A stretch of 64,000 nt of DNA from Pedobacter sp. Leaf170 (GCF_920984665.1 NZ_CAKLBP010000003.1:378960-442959); one strand, 5' to 3'. Positions 1 to 9,262 are shown, counted from the first letter of the stretch. Notes: generated from the sequence alone by a model not told the origin. Numbers and translations are program-made.

Positions 1-1567
1 CCATTAAATGTAATTGCTCTAACCAACCCAGTTTTTCACGGTGCGGACAATCGGTAAAAACACTCATCATGTTGCTTTTAATCGACCAATCAATCAGCTT
101 AAAAGTTTTGTTAAATAAATCATTAGAAGATGAGAATTGGCCAACTTGCGCCGCAGCATTTCTAACATGCAAGGCTTTCAAATCTTCGATAACGGCTTTG
201 CCGGATGAATTTTCTTTTCCCGTGGGTGTGCCGCCTTTAACTTGCAAATATCTAAATCCAGTATAAAAAAACTTAGGCTGCCAAATTTCGACACCCTCAC
301 CTTTCAAGATGTAAGTGAAGTAAGACGGCCCACCGATATTTTTCTGCGTAACCGAACCATCTTCTTTTAATAATTCAGCAGGTGTAATACGAACGGTATC
401 ACCTTTTTTGCCACGAACTTTCAATTCTATTATAGATGATGAATTTTGTCTCATGTCATAAACCCATTCGCCATTGGCAACCGGAGTAGTTTTTAGAGCA
501 GCCGTATATTCAAAAACTTTTACAGGTTCTTCTTTTTGAGCATTTAATTTAGGTCCATCAACTATTAAGGCTGATTTCCAATTTCTATCATCAAAACCAG
601 CTAAATTCCAACCCTTTTGCTCAAGGTTTGCATTATAATCTTCACCACCATAAATACTCGAAAAAACTACAGGCGATTTATCCGTTTTCCAGCTCTGGTT
701 ACTGACGATGTTTTCCGTTGTTGCATCAGCATATTCTACCAAAACCCTGCAAATCATTTTCGGGAAGCCGTAAGCAACTTTTAATTTTCTATATCTATCT
801 TTTACCGGCGGAACATAATGAAAACCATTCCCAAGCATTACGCCAATGGCATTATCGCCCGTTTTTATTTGCTTTGTGATATCATAAGTTACGTACAAAG
901 CTTCCTTATCATATTTAGTCCAGCCTGGTGCAAGAAAATCATCATCAACTTTTTGGCCGTTTAAGCTCATTTCGAAATGCCCTAAACCGGAAATAAAAGC
1001 AGTTGCTTTTTTTATGGTTTTGTTAACTGCAAATCTTTTGCGAAACATGGGCAAAATATTGTTTGAATCAAACTTATCTTTCTTACCATCCGTTGGCAAT
1101 ATATTCACATTGCTATCGGCAAGCTTCTCGTAAGCTATCCATTTTGCGCCTTTCCAATCGGCAACATTTAATAAACCCATTTGCCAAAAGGCAGTTTTAC
1201 TCCAGCTGGATTGATTTCCCTTGTTATCCCAAACCCGAACTTTCCAATAGTATGTTTTTGTTGATGAAAGTTTTGCGCCTTTATATTGTATTTGAATAGA
1301 TTTTGATGAATTTACCTTTTTAGTATCCCAAACATCACCCATATTCTTATCTAAATTACTGGCGCTATTTGAAACCAGAATCTGATAAGCCGTTTGCGTT
1401 ACATTCTGTTTTGATGATGTTAATTTCCAGCTTAATGTTGGCGAAACTAAATCAATCCCGATAGGATTTTTACGATAACTGCATTGAACTTCAGCAATAT
1501 TTATATCTTGCCCAAACAGCGAAATGCTTATTAAAAACAGACAAGAAAAAATTGCGATTTTACTCAT
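1..1567 (-). CDS. alpha-L-rhamnosidase, GH78 (C-terminus beyond window)
   Basis: Secreted enzyme expected to release alpha-linked L-rhamnose from pectic side chains. The ATG at 1567 is followed by a signal peptide (MSKIAIFSCLFLISISLFGQ). About 522 codons are present, open to the left edge. The N-terminal part has the fibronectin-like GH78 region (YWKVRVWDNKGNQSSWS), then the second beta-sandwich (FISGLGHFEMSLNGQKVDDD). Near the edge is FTDCPHREKLGW, the DCPxRxE motif whose Glu is the assigned general acid in GH78. The catalytic (alpha/alpha)6 barrel is mostly outside the window. A Bacteroidota-like promoter lies at 1681-1715. It is the third gene of a minus-strand set after SusC/SusD pair 1, separated by 207 bp and a hairpin, so it may be its own unit. 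Confidence 0.9.
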   Translation of the reverse strand, partial: MSKIAIFSCLFLISISLFGQDINIAEVQCSYRKNPIGIDLVSPTLSWKLTSSKQNVTQTAYQILVSNSASNLDKNMGDVWDTKKVNSSKSIQIQYKGAKLSSTKTYYWKVRVWDNKGNQSSWSKTAFWQMGLLNVADWKGAKWIAYEKLADSNVNILPTDGKKDKFDSNNILPMFRKRFAVNKTIKKATAFISGLGHFEMSLNGQKVDDDFLAPGWTKYDKEALYVTYDITKQIKTGDNAIGVMLGNGFHYVPPVKDRYRKLKVAYGFPKMICRVLVEYADATTENIVSNQSWKTDKSPVVFSSIYGGEDYNANLEQKGWNLAGFDDRNWKSALIVDGPKLNAQKEEPVKVFEYTAALKTTPVANGEWVYDMRQNSSSIIELKVRGKKGDTVRITPAELLKEDGSVTQKNIGGPSYFTYILKGEGVEIWQPKFFYTGFRYLQVKGGTPTGKENSSGKAVIEDLKALHVRNAAAQVGQFSSSNDLFNKTFKLIDWSIKSNMMSVFTDCPHREKLGWLEQLHLM

Positions 1568-1680
1568 TAAATTTCTACACCGTTAGTGATGCTTGTTTAG
1601 GTTCATAATTTGGTTAATATTTAGATTGAAAAAAATCAATTTTAGGATGTTCAATTTAAATAAACAACCTTCAATCAATT

Positions 1681-1715
1681 CAAATATAAATTATTTTTTT
1701 AAATATGAACACAAA
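1681..1715 (-). promoter_or_regulatory. Predicted Bacteroidota promoter of the GH78 gene
   Basis: On the minus strand a TATATTTG box (1688 to 1681) matches the Bacteroidetes -7 consensus TAnnTTTG. A TTTG (1715 to 1712) lies 23 bp upstream, where a -33 box is expected. This would give a 5' leader of roughly 105 nt. The same box with similar flanks occurs at 6644-6680 upstream of susC pair 1. Confidence 0.5.
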
Positions 1716-1742
1716 CTAACTCTAATAAAACTGTAAAATAAC

Positions 1743-1763
1743 TGTAGCGTAATACGCGCTACA
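1743..1763 (-). terminator. Hairpin after SusD 1
   Basis: TGTAGCG (1743-1749) and CGCTACA (1757-1763) form a 7-bp stem with a 7-nt loop just after the SusD stop codon at 1775. On the minus strand it is followed by a T-rich stretch. Likely terminator or partial attenuator between the susCD pair and the GH78 gene. Confidence 0.5.
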
Positions 1764-1774
1764 ATTATTTATTT

Positions 1775-3316
1775 TTAATAATTAGGGTTTTGTACCAACT
1801 GAGAATTATTATCTAATTCGGATGCGGGAAAAGGCAAAACATAATTTTTTGTATCGAAAATTAAAGATGCACCAGCTGGTGTTTTCAATGTAGGCAATTT
1901 TATGTGTGCAATGTTCCAACGTTTTAAGTCGTTGTAACGCTGACCTTCAAGTGCTAATTCAATACGTCTTTCATGGCGAATGTAATTTCTCAAGGTAGCC
2001 TGCGTAGCATATTTAGTTTTATCGGTTGCAGGCATTGCAACGCCAGGGCGCTGTCTAACATCATCAATTGCTTTGTAAACTGTAGCATCAGGACCACTTA
2101 ATTCATTTTGAGCTTCGGCGTACATTAGCAAAACATCCGCGTAGCGCAAGTGGATGTAATCCTGGTCGGTTAATGTTGCTGTTGCTGCAGTAATTGGTGC
2201 ACGCGATAAATCAACATATTTTTCCATCAAAAAGCCTGTAAAAGATTGCGCAAAGCCGCTCCAAATTACATTGGTTGAGTTTCTCCAGGTTTCGTTCGGT
2301 AATTTCATGGTTAAATCTAAACGTGGGTCGCGGTTAGCATAGGGATTTGCCGCATTAAACAATGGCGATTCTGCACTTGGCTTTCCATCGGTCATTTCAT
2401 AATCATCAGCCAAATCTTTATAGGGTTGAATTAGAGAAAACCAACCTAATTCTACATCCATACCTGCAGCACCAGGCGAAATTCTTTGCGGATTTGTGGG
2501 TGCCAGATACTGTGTAGAAAACATAATCTCAGTATTTACCGCTGCAGTTGCTTGTCCGCTGGTTTTGAATAATGCTGCGTAATTATTAGATAAAGCGAAT
2601 TTATTATCCGCCATTATTTCTTTTAAAACTGGAACTGCTTCAGCCCATTTTTGTTGCGTAATTAAAACCCTCGCTTTAATACCTTGGGCACTACCCTTTA
2701 CTGCATGCCCGTTATATTTTTCGTTAGGAAGATTTGCGATTGCGAAATCTAAATCCTGCTGAATAAACGCATAAACCTGTTCTTTACTGCTTTTCGCAAT
2801 TTTGACTTCATCAACAGTTTTTGGGTAAGTACTGTTAATTGGAACGCCCCCAAAATTTTGAACTAAATCGAAATAAGCTAAGGCTCTTATAAACCGTACT
2901 TCACCTTTGTATAAATTCTTCTTGGCATCGGTTATCGGAGCTCTATCAACATTATCCAAAAAGTAATTGCAGGAAGTTATTGCCCGGTAAGGCGATGAAT
3001 AAAGGTTTGGTAAAACCCCACTCAAAGCAGGAGAAATACTACCGGTAGTCATTTCCAGTAAATTTGCCTGGTTTGTATTTTGATATGGAAAAGCATTATC
3101 ACTTAGGGCATCCATATATACCCTTTCGTAACCTAAAAAGTTTTGCTGCAAGCGAGAATAAACACCTGCCAAAGCGGTTTGAACATCGCCTTCTGATGCC
3201 CAAAAGATTTGTGAAGAAACACTATTTAATGGATTTTTATCTAAAAAATCTTTTTTACATGATCCGAATGCTAATAATCCGAACAGGGTACAGAATAATA
3301 TATTTTTATTTTTCAT
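1775..3316 (-). CDS. SusD/RagB-family outer-membrane nutrient-binding lipoprotein 1
   Basis: Surface lipoprotein that caps its SusC partner and binds oligosaccharide. I place the start at the ATG at 3316 rather than the upstream in-frame one at 3340: the protein then begins MKNKNILFCTLFGLLAFGSC, a clean lipoprotein signal with Cys20, and the gene no longer overlaps susC. It is about 513 aa. KKDFLDKNPLNSVSS after the lipobox, the central RALAYFDLVQNFGGVP helix and the C-terminal ERRIELALEGQRYNDLKRW are classic SusD signatures. It lies 10 bp after the SusC stop and is co-transcribed with it. Confidence 0.93.
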   Translation of the reverse strand: MKNKNILFCTLFGLLAFGSCKKDFLDKNPLNSVSSQIFWASEGDVQTALAGVYSRLQQNFLGYERVYMDALSDNAFPYQNTNQANLLEMTTGSISPALSGVLPNLYSSPYRAITSCNYFLDNVDRAPITDAKKNLYKGEVRFIRALAYFDLVQNFGGVPINSTYPKTVDEVKIAKSSKEQVYAFIQQDLDFAIANLPNEKYNGHAVKGSAQGIKARVLITQQKWAEAVPVLKEIMADNKFALSNNYAALFKTSGQATAAVNTEIMFSTQYLAPTNPQRISPGAAGMDVELGWFSLIQPYKDLADDYEMTDGKPSAESPLFNAANPYANRDPRLDLTMKLPNETWRNSTNVIWSGFAQSFTGFLMEKYVDLSRAPITAATATLTDQDYIHLRYADVLLMYAEAQNELSGPDATVYKAIDDVRQRPGVAMPATDKTKYATQATLRNYIRHERRIELALEGQRYNDLKRWNIAHIKLPTLKTPAGASLIFDTKNYVLPFPASELDNNSQLVQNPNY

Positions 3317-3326
3317 GATATACAGC

Positions 3327-6300
3327 TTAGAATTTAACATTTAGACCGATATTAAAAATTTTGGTTTGTGGATACTGTGCAAGGTTACCCGTAGAACTTG
3401 CTCGCTCGGGGTCGCCACCTTCATACTTTGTAACCGTAAAAAGGTTATCTGCCGATACGTAAACGTTCAAATTTTTAATGCCAATCCTGGAAATCGCTCC
3501 AACCGGAACATCATAACCTAACATTACGTTTTTCAACCTTAAATAAGATGCATCCTGTAAATAATAAGTTGATGCCGTGTAAGGTGCAACGCCACTGTAA
3601 CCCGATACATACAATGCCGGAACCGTATTGCTTCTGTTTTCTGGCGTCCAGGCATTTAAGAATTTTGTTGAAGGCGCAGTTCCCTGCATAAATGGATCGA
3701 TTCCCCAATTGTTAACACGGTTTTTAATGCCTTCAACGCCTTGGAAAAATGCGCTGAAACTAAATCTTTTGTAACCCATATTTAAGCCAAACGAGTAGTT
3801 AAAATCCGGATAAGCGCCATCAACCACTACCCTGTCGTTGGCGTTTACAATACCATCGCCGTTAACATCTTTCATTTTTAAATCACCGGCTTTTGGATTA
3901 CGGTTTAATTCATGCACGGGTACGCTCGGGTTTCCAATATCCTCAACCTGGAAAATACCATCCCACTCATACAAGTAAAAAGAAGAATATGGTAAGCCGA
4001 CTTCGTTTATTGTACTGCCTTTTGCCGGTGTTCTGAGCTCAATTACTTTATTTTTAGCTGTGGAGATTAAGGCATTTAAACCATACGTAAATTCGCCTAT
4101 TTTATTTTGATGCGTTAATGCAAGCTCAACACCCTGACTTCTCATTCTTCCATCATTAACTGTTGATGCGCCCAAACCTAAACTCAAAGGAACATTTGGC
4201 CTTGCCAAAATATCAAAGGTTGACCGTCTGAACCAATCGAATGTAGCGCCGAAGAGGCCATTTTTGACATTCAAATCGAAACCTACATCAATACTTCTGG
4301 TAGATTCCCATCTTAAACTCACATCTTTAAAATCGTTAATTACACCACCCTGCTGCAATGCGCCATTTCCAAATGGATAATTAACGTTATTGATGATGAT
4401 GTTATCCTGATATAGGTAGGTTCCGATATCCTGATTACCGAGTGTACCGTATGATGCTCTTATTTTAAAACTGCTTAACCAGCTTAATTTATCTTTCAGA
4501 AAACTTTCTTCAGAAACTAACCAACCTGCAGAAAATGAAGGAAATACGCCCCATCTGTAATCAGGAGAAACTTTTGAAGTTCCATCGTAACGGATGTTAG
4601 CCTCTAATAGATATTTTCCTTTAAAATCGTAGTTTATTCTCCCAAACAAAGAACGCATACCCCATTCTGATGGTGCAGCTAACGATGGTAAACGTGGATG
4701 GGTGAAATATAATGACTCACCCGAAGCAGAATATCCTGTTAAGTCTTCTAAAATTGGTGCAACTGAATTAATTCTTCTGCCCCTTAAATTTTGATTTTTA
4801 TAAGATAACTGCTCAAAACCAGCTAAAGCTTTAAGGTTATGTGATGTGCCTAAAGTTTTTTCGTAAGTAATTGTAGAGTAAACCGTTGGATTTAAAACTT
4901 TTGAATATTGGTCTGTTACCCCTAAAATATCCGGACCGAAAGAGTTTGCAACATATTCGTTTGTTCCGGCGGCTCTATCTTGCAATAAATAAGCTGAGTA
5001 TGGATGCTGATACATTTTATAGTATTCATCAACATAATTAATTGCAACTTTCGAACTCCAGGTAAATCCTTTGAAAGGTTTAATATCTATATAAGCCTGA
5101 GCATTAATATTATATTCTTTTGTGGTTTGTTCGCCCATTGCATAAACTTCCTGCGGGTTACGATTCCTACCTTCATTAGCGTAAGCTCTAGAAACTACTC
5201 TACCGCTACCATCAGGTAAAAAAGGACCATAAAGTGGCCCGGCGGCATAAACCAATAAAGCCATATTTTCTCCGGTAAACGGAGGTTCCTTACGGTCTTT
5301 ATAAGTCATGTTGATGATTGTACCAACGCTAATGCTTTTTGTTAAGTAGTTATTATAGTTCAATAGAGCATTGTAACGTTTAAATTTGTAGCCTTCAAAA
5401 ACTGCATTTTGGTCTAAATATCCGGCAGAAATATTAAAGGTACTTTTATCTGTACCGCCAGAAATAGAAAGATTATGCTGCATAACATTTGCCGGATTGA
5501 TATAATAATCCATACTGTTAAAATCAGGATATTGTGCCTTATTGGGCGAATTTCTGTATAATTCAATATCAGCCTGCGGATATCTGAATGCGATACCCGA
5601 ACGTGCAGCAGCCGTATTGTACATTTCCATGTATTGCGCCGAATTTGTAATTAGATCTGGCAAAGCAGTTGGTGTGTGGCGTGCAAAATTGGTGCGGTAA
5701 CTGAAAACCGTTTCACCTCTTTTACCTTTTTTGGTGGTAACTAAAATTACGCCATTTGCTGCTCTGGCACCATAAATTGAAGCTGATGATGCATCTTTTA
5801 AAACCGTAACGTTTTCAATATCATCTGGCGATAAATTATTGAATGAACCAGCTACGCCATCAATTAGGATAAGTGGATCTGTACTTCCGCCATAAGTAGA
5901 TCTTCCTCTAATTAAAAAGTTAGGATTATCTCTTCCAGGCTCGCCTGATGGTTGTGTAACCTGCACACCTGTTATTCTACCTTGTATTAAATTTGCGGCA
6001 TTGGGTGCTGGTCTTTCGGTTAATGTGGCACCAGAAACTGTAGCAACGGCACCTGTTAAATTAATTTTCTTTTGAGTACCATAACCAACAACAATTACTT
6101 CGTTTAAGTCATTTTGCTCTTCGGCCAGCTTTATGTTAATTGTATTTCTGTTGCTTACCAGAATTTCCTGATTGGTGTAGCCAACAAAAGAAAATATTAA
6201 TGTTACGCTTCCTGAAGAAGCAGAAACTGAATATTTCCCATCATTATCGGTTGTTGCACCAGTAGTTGTGCCTTTCACTTTCACACTCACACCGGCAATT

Positions 6301-6464
6301 GGTTCTCCGGTTTGCGATGTTACTGTCCCTTTAATAATAAATGTTCCTGGTAATGTTTGCGCAAATCCTGAAACCGCAGTAAACAACATTATAAAAATGA
6401 GTTTAGCGATTAAAACATTGCGTAGCCTGAATTGGCAATAGCTTTTGCATTTAATTGGGTTCAT
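3327..6464 (-). CDS. SusC/RagA-family TonB-linked outer-membrane transporter 1
   Basis: TonB-dependent importer of oligosaccharides across the outer membrane, 1045 aa. After the signal peptide (ending VSGFAQ) comes a carboxypeptidase-D-like beta domain (GTVTSQTGEPIAGVSVKVKG, about residues 45-115). Then a TonB-box-like LNEVIVVGYGTQKK, the plug (about 120-240, VLKDASSASIYGARAANGVI) and a 22-strand barrel to the C-terminal NIGLNVKF. Pairs with the SusD gene 10 bp downstream. The divergent iclR gene and promoter elements at 6644-6680 suggest control from the shared intergenic region. Confidence 0.95.
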   Translation of the reverse strand: MNPIKCKSYCQFRLRNVLIAKLIFIMLFTAVSGFAQTLPGTFIIKGTVTSQTGEPIAGVSVKVKGTTTGATTDNDGKYSVSASSGSVTLIFSFVGYTNQEILVSNRNTINIKLAEEQNDLNEVIVVGYGTQKKINLTGAVATVSGATLTERPAPNAANLIQGRITGVQVTQPSGEPGRDNPNFLIRGRSTYGGSTDPLILIDGVAGSFNNLSPDDIENVTVLKDASSASIYGARAANGVILVTTKKGKRGETVFSYRTNFARHTPTALPDLITNSAQYMEMYNTAAARSGIAFRYPQADIELYRNSPNKAQYPDFNSMDYYINPANVMQHNLSISGGTDKSTFNISAGYLDQNAVFEGYKFKRYNALLNYNNYLTKSISVGTIINMTYKDRKEPPFTGENMALLVYAAGPLYGPFLPDGSGRVVSRAYANEGRNRNPQEVYAMGEQTTKEYNINAQAYIDIKPFKGFTWSSKVAINYVDEYYKMYQHPYSAYLLQDRAAGTNEYVANSFGPDILGVTDQYSKVLNPTVYSTITYEKTLGTSHNLKALAGFEQLSYKNQNLRGRRINSVAPILEDLTGYSASGESLYFTHPRLPSLAAPSEWGMRSLFGRINYDFKGKYLLEANIRYDGTSKVSPDYRWGVFPSFSAGWLVSEESFLKDKLSWLSSFKIRASYGTLGNQDIGTYLYQDNIIINNVNYPFGNGALQQGGVINDFKDVSLRWESTRSIDVGFDLNVKNGLFGATFDWFRRSTFDILARPNVPLSLGLGASTVNDGRMRSQGVELALTHQNKIGEFTYGLNALISTAKNKVIELRTPAKGSTINEVGLPYSSFYLYEWDGIFQVEDIGNPSVPVHELNRNPKAGDLKMKDVNGDGIVNANDRVVVDGAYPDFNYSFGLNMGYKRFSFSAFFQGVEGIKNRVNNWGIDPFMQGTAPSTKFLNAWTPENRSNTVPALYVSGYSGVAPYTASTYYLQDASYLRLKNVMLGYDVPVGAISRIGIKNLNVYVSADNLFTVTKYEGGDPERASSTGNLAQYPQTKIFNIGLNVKF

Positions 6465-6755
6465 AATTGAATTTATTTGGTTAGGTTAAGTTTTTGATAA
6501 TTGATGATCATTATCGGAGAGGCAACTCAGATTCTGGAAATGATTTTTTTAAGCGTGAATATTTGGTTGATTTTACTGACCTGTTACCTAATCATTCTCA
6601 GAGGAATGTAAATCTCATATTTTAATAGATTAACCGGCTATCTCAAATATAAATAGTTATTTCATATATGAATGTAACTTTTGTATAGCAATTTCTACTG
6701 TCAGATAAATTATTTTTTCTAATTCAAATTATTAAGTTTGTTTAAATTCTAATCA
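6465..6755. promoter_or_regulatory. Divergent control region between susC 1 and iclR
   Basis: 291-bp AT-rich spacer. It holds an imperfect palindrome GATAAT-n8-ATTATC (6496-6515), a minus-strand -7-like box TATATTTG (6651 to 6644) for susC and a perfect 12-bp palindrome TTCATATATGAA (6661-6672), which continues ATGTAAC. The palindrome overlaps the region where the -33 box would lie, so it is a plausible operator, perhaps for the adjacent IclR protein (inference). Confidence 0.5.
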
Positions 6756-7526
6756 ATGAATAACGATACTAAATACCAGGCACCTGCTTTAGACAAGGGT
6801 TTGGATATTCTCGAATACTTATCTGCCCAATCTGTACCACTATCGCAAACTGAAATTGCTACAGGCATCGAAAAAACGCCAAACGAGATTTACAGGATGT
6901 TAATGAGTTTGGAAAGTCGTGGTTATATTTTAAGAGATGAAGTTTCAGGAAAATACCGCCTCTCCCTAAAATTATTTTACCTTTCACATAGGCACTCACC
7001 AATGGATGAGCTACGAAAAGCTGCCCAATTTCCATTGGAAGAATTGGCTAATACGGTTCGTCAATCCTGCCATTTGAGTATTTTGTATATGAACCAGGTA
7101 ATGGTAATTATACACGCCAAAAGCCCCGGACCAATTGCACTCTCCATTGAAGAAGGAAACCTGTTCCCATTGCCTTTAACGGCTTCTGGAAAGGTTTTAT
7201 TAGCCTACATGCCAGAAAACGAGAGAAGTAATGCTTTAAAAAACAATGCCATTTTTAAAAAATATCTTAAGCCACAGCAGGATGATTTTATGGCTTCATT
7301 AGCAGAGATTCATGAAAAAGGAGCTTACTTAAAAACAAGTGATTTGGCAGCAGGTGTAACGGATATTTCTGTACCTATTGGCGTTTCAAATGGCGGCGGA
7401 ATTATCGCATGCTTAACCATATCCATGCTAAATGCCTTAAACCTTAACAAAAATGTAGATAACGATGTGATACTTGCAGAAGCTTATAAATGTGTTAAAA
7501 AAATAGAACAGAGGATTGGGGTGTAA
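6756..7526 (+). CDS. IclR-family transcriptional regulator
   Basis: 256-aa regulator. The N-terminal winged HTH (about residues 8-68: LDKGLDILEYLSAQ, TEIATGIEKTPNEIYRMLMSLESRGYI) is followed by the IclR effector-binding domain (about 75-250), with the family-typical PLPLTASGKVLLAYMP and a late DLAAGVTDISVPIG. IclR proteins commonly sense sugar-acid or aromatic catabolites. Divergence from susC 1 suggests it controls that transporter and the GH78 gene. This is notable because Bacteroidota pectin loci are more often run by hybrid two-component sensors, none of which is in the window. Confidence 0.92.
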   Translation: MNNDTKYQAPALDKGLDILEYLSAQSVPLSQTEIATGIEKTPNEIYRMLMSLESRGYILRDEVSGKYRLSLKLFYLSHRHSPMDELRKAAQFPLEELANTVRQSCHLSILYMNQVMVIIHAKSPGPIALSIEEGNLFPLPLTASGKVLLAYMPENERSNALKNNAIFKKYLKPQQDDFMASLAEIHEKGAYLKTSDLAAGVTDISVPIGVSNGGGIIACLTISMLNALNLNKNVDNDVILAEAYKCVKKIEQRIGV

Positions 7527-7841
7527 AGCAAATTCATCATTGCTGAAGAAGCATGACGAAGCAATCTTATTAATTATTTGAAAAGCGGGGCTTGCATTTC
7601 TTTGGAAACAGCAGCCCCGCTCATATCTTTATATTTATTAAACAATCAGAAAGAGGGAGGCAAGTTGTAGCCCCGCTAGACACGATGATTAACTGATGTC
7701 GACGTAAAAGGATAATCCTCCCTTTTTACTTTCTTAAAGTCCGAACAGTACCTAATGACCATTTGTTTCTATCTGGATCAACGATTAACATGAGCAAGGA
7801 CTAAGAGTAGTTTCTGATTTGCGAACTTAAATTTAAAGAAC
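7527..7841. other. Spacer: iclR terminator-like hairpin and presumed IS110 left end
   Basis: AGCGGGGCT (7584-7592) and AGCCCCGCT (7613-7621) form a perfect 9-bp stem with a 20-nt loop after iclR, a probable terminator. A second AGCCCCGCT occurs at 7669-7677. Upstream, 7546-7570 holds a weak remnant of the dispersed repeat (gacgaagcaatctt). From about 7640 to 7841 there is no ORF. By position this is the left noncoding end of the IS110 element, where a bridge RNA would be encoded in IS110-type elements; I cannot show it folds or is transcribed. Confidence 0.4.
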
Positions 7842-8985
7842 ATGGTCAATCTAAAGTATTCGGTTGGGATAGATGTATCCAAAAAAGATTTTCACTGCTG
7901 CCTTTCGGCCATAGATACCGAACAGTGCGTCAAAGTTAAGGTCAGCCACAAGTTTTCAAACTCCAAGCCTGGGTTTAAGCTTTTCATGGATTGGCTAAGG
8001 CGGAACCTAAAGGAGCAGCTGCCTGTTTTTTGTGTAATGGAGGCTACAGGGGTTTATCACGAGCAGCTTGCTTGGTTTCTTGAAGGGCAGGCAATTGCAG
8101 TAAGCATCTTATTGCCAAACAAAGCAAAACGGTATCTTCAGGCAAATGGTGCCAAGTCCAAAAATGACAAGATTGATGCCCGCGGCCTTTCGCAGATCGG
8201 AGCAAAAAAAAACTGGAACTATGGGTGCCGCCAACCAGAAAGCTCTATGAGCTCAGGTGTTATACACGCCAGCATCAGAGCCTCTGCGAATTCCATACCG
8301 CCTTGGGCAACCAGCTTGAGGCGATAGAACATAGCCAGTACCAGAGCAGGGATATTGTTAAGCAACTAAACAAAACTATGGGGCTGATAGAAAAACAGAT
8401 AATTGAGATGGTGGCGGCCATTGAAAAACTCATCAGTACAGACCCTATCCTTGCAGCCCATTGCAGGAACATAACAGCAATAAAGGGGATAGGCACATTG
8501 TCATTTGCAGTGATTGCGGCAGAAACAAATGGTTTTGCCCTTTTTAAGAATGTGAGCTCATTGGTGAGCTATGCAGGTTATGATATTGTAGAAAACCAAT
8601 CCGGGAACCATGTGGGCCGAACAAAGATATCGAAGAAGGGCAATTCAAGAATAAGGAGGATCCTCCACATGCCTGCACTTTGTGCGGTACGAGATGACCA
8701 GCCACAGTTCAGGGATTTATTTGAAAGGGTTTATCAGCGAACAGGTAAAAAGATGAAGGGCTATGTTGCTGTACAGAAAAAATTATTGGTAATGGCATAC
8801 CACCTTTGGAGAAGAAATGAGGCCTACAACCCGGCGTTTGATAAGGAAATAAAAATAATAACCCCAGAAAACTCCGGGGCTACCCATGATAAAATTCCCG
8901 AAGGAAATCTTCACTAAAGCAAAGGTAAAGTTATTGAGCTATATTACAAATGGAGGGATTTTAAATTAATGCTACTCAGAAGCTG
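7640..8985 (+). mobile_element. IS110-family insertion sequence (ends approximate)
   Basis: Inferred from the IS110 transposase reading frame plus about 200 bp noncoding upstream and a short tail downstream. IS110 elements lack long terminal inverted repeats and usually leave no target duplication, so the ends cannot be set from one copy. TAGCCCCG (7668-7675) and CGGGGCTA (8875-8882) are an 8-bp inverted pair near the presumed ends. The coding part looks more GC-rich than its neighbours, consistent with recent arrival. It sits between iclR and the 9-37 kb gene run. Confidence 0.6.
7842..8917 (+). pseudogene. IS110-family transposase, split by a frameshift at an A9 run
   Basis: DEDD-type serine recombinase-like transposase. 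The first part (7842-8327) has the RuvC-like half: VGIDVSKKDF (Asp), CVMEATGVYHE (Glu) and SKNDKIDARG (DxxD). After GA-K-K at 8199-8210 the frame is lost at nine consecutive A (8204-8212). The other part continues in the -1 frame (KLELWVPPTRK, then to 8917) with a helical linker and the Transposase_20 region (ITAIKGIGTLSFAVIAAE, SKKGNSRIRRILH, which carries the catalytic Ser). Joined, the product would be about 358 aa, close to family length. It is either a dead copy, a sequencing error in a homopolymer, or an element using -1 slippage. Confidence 0.85.
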
Positions 8986-9040
8986 AATTTTTATCAAATT
9001 TATTTGCTTTTAAAGACAGTACCTTTCCGTTTCAATCTTT

Positions 9041-9075
9041 TAAACCTATAAGGTTTTTAAAACCTTATAGGTTTA
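9041..9075. repeat. Perfect 17-bp-arm palindrome
   Basis: TAAACCTATAAGGTTTT, one T, then AAAACCTTATAGGTTTA: a perfect hairpin with a one-base centre. Flanked by T- and A-rich DNA and placed between convergent genes, so it could terminate transcription in both directions. Different in sequence from the cgtcattgcgagg repeats. Confidence 0.75.
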
Positions 9076-9180
9076 GGAAAAGTATTTTTACTGCAATCGG
9101 GTTTAAATGGACAAAACAGTGAAACTATTAAAGAGAAAACCCGTAGCACTAATTTTAAAGTTCATTGCTATTAAGGCGCT

Positions 9181-9262
9181 CGTCATTGCGAGGCACGAAG
9201 CAATCTTACAACTAAGGTGTTATATCTAGCGCTTTAAGATTGCTTCGTGCTTCGCAATGACG
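9181..9262. repeat. Dispersed inverted repeat, family A
   Basis: Left arm CGTCATTGCGAGGCACGAAG plus CAATCT (9181-9206) and right arm 9237-9262, its reverse complement with one mismatch; 30-nt loop. Ends 12 bp before the GH78 stop codon at 9274, so it would lie in the 3' end of that mRNA. Confidence 0.85.
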
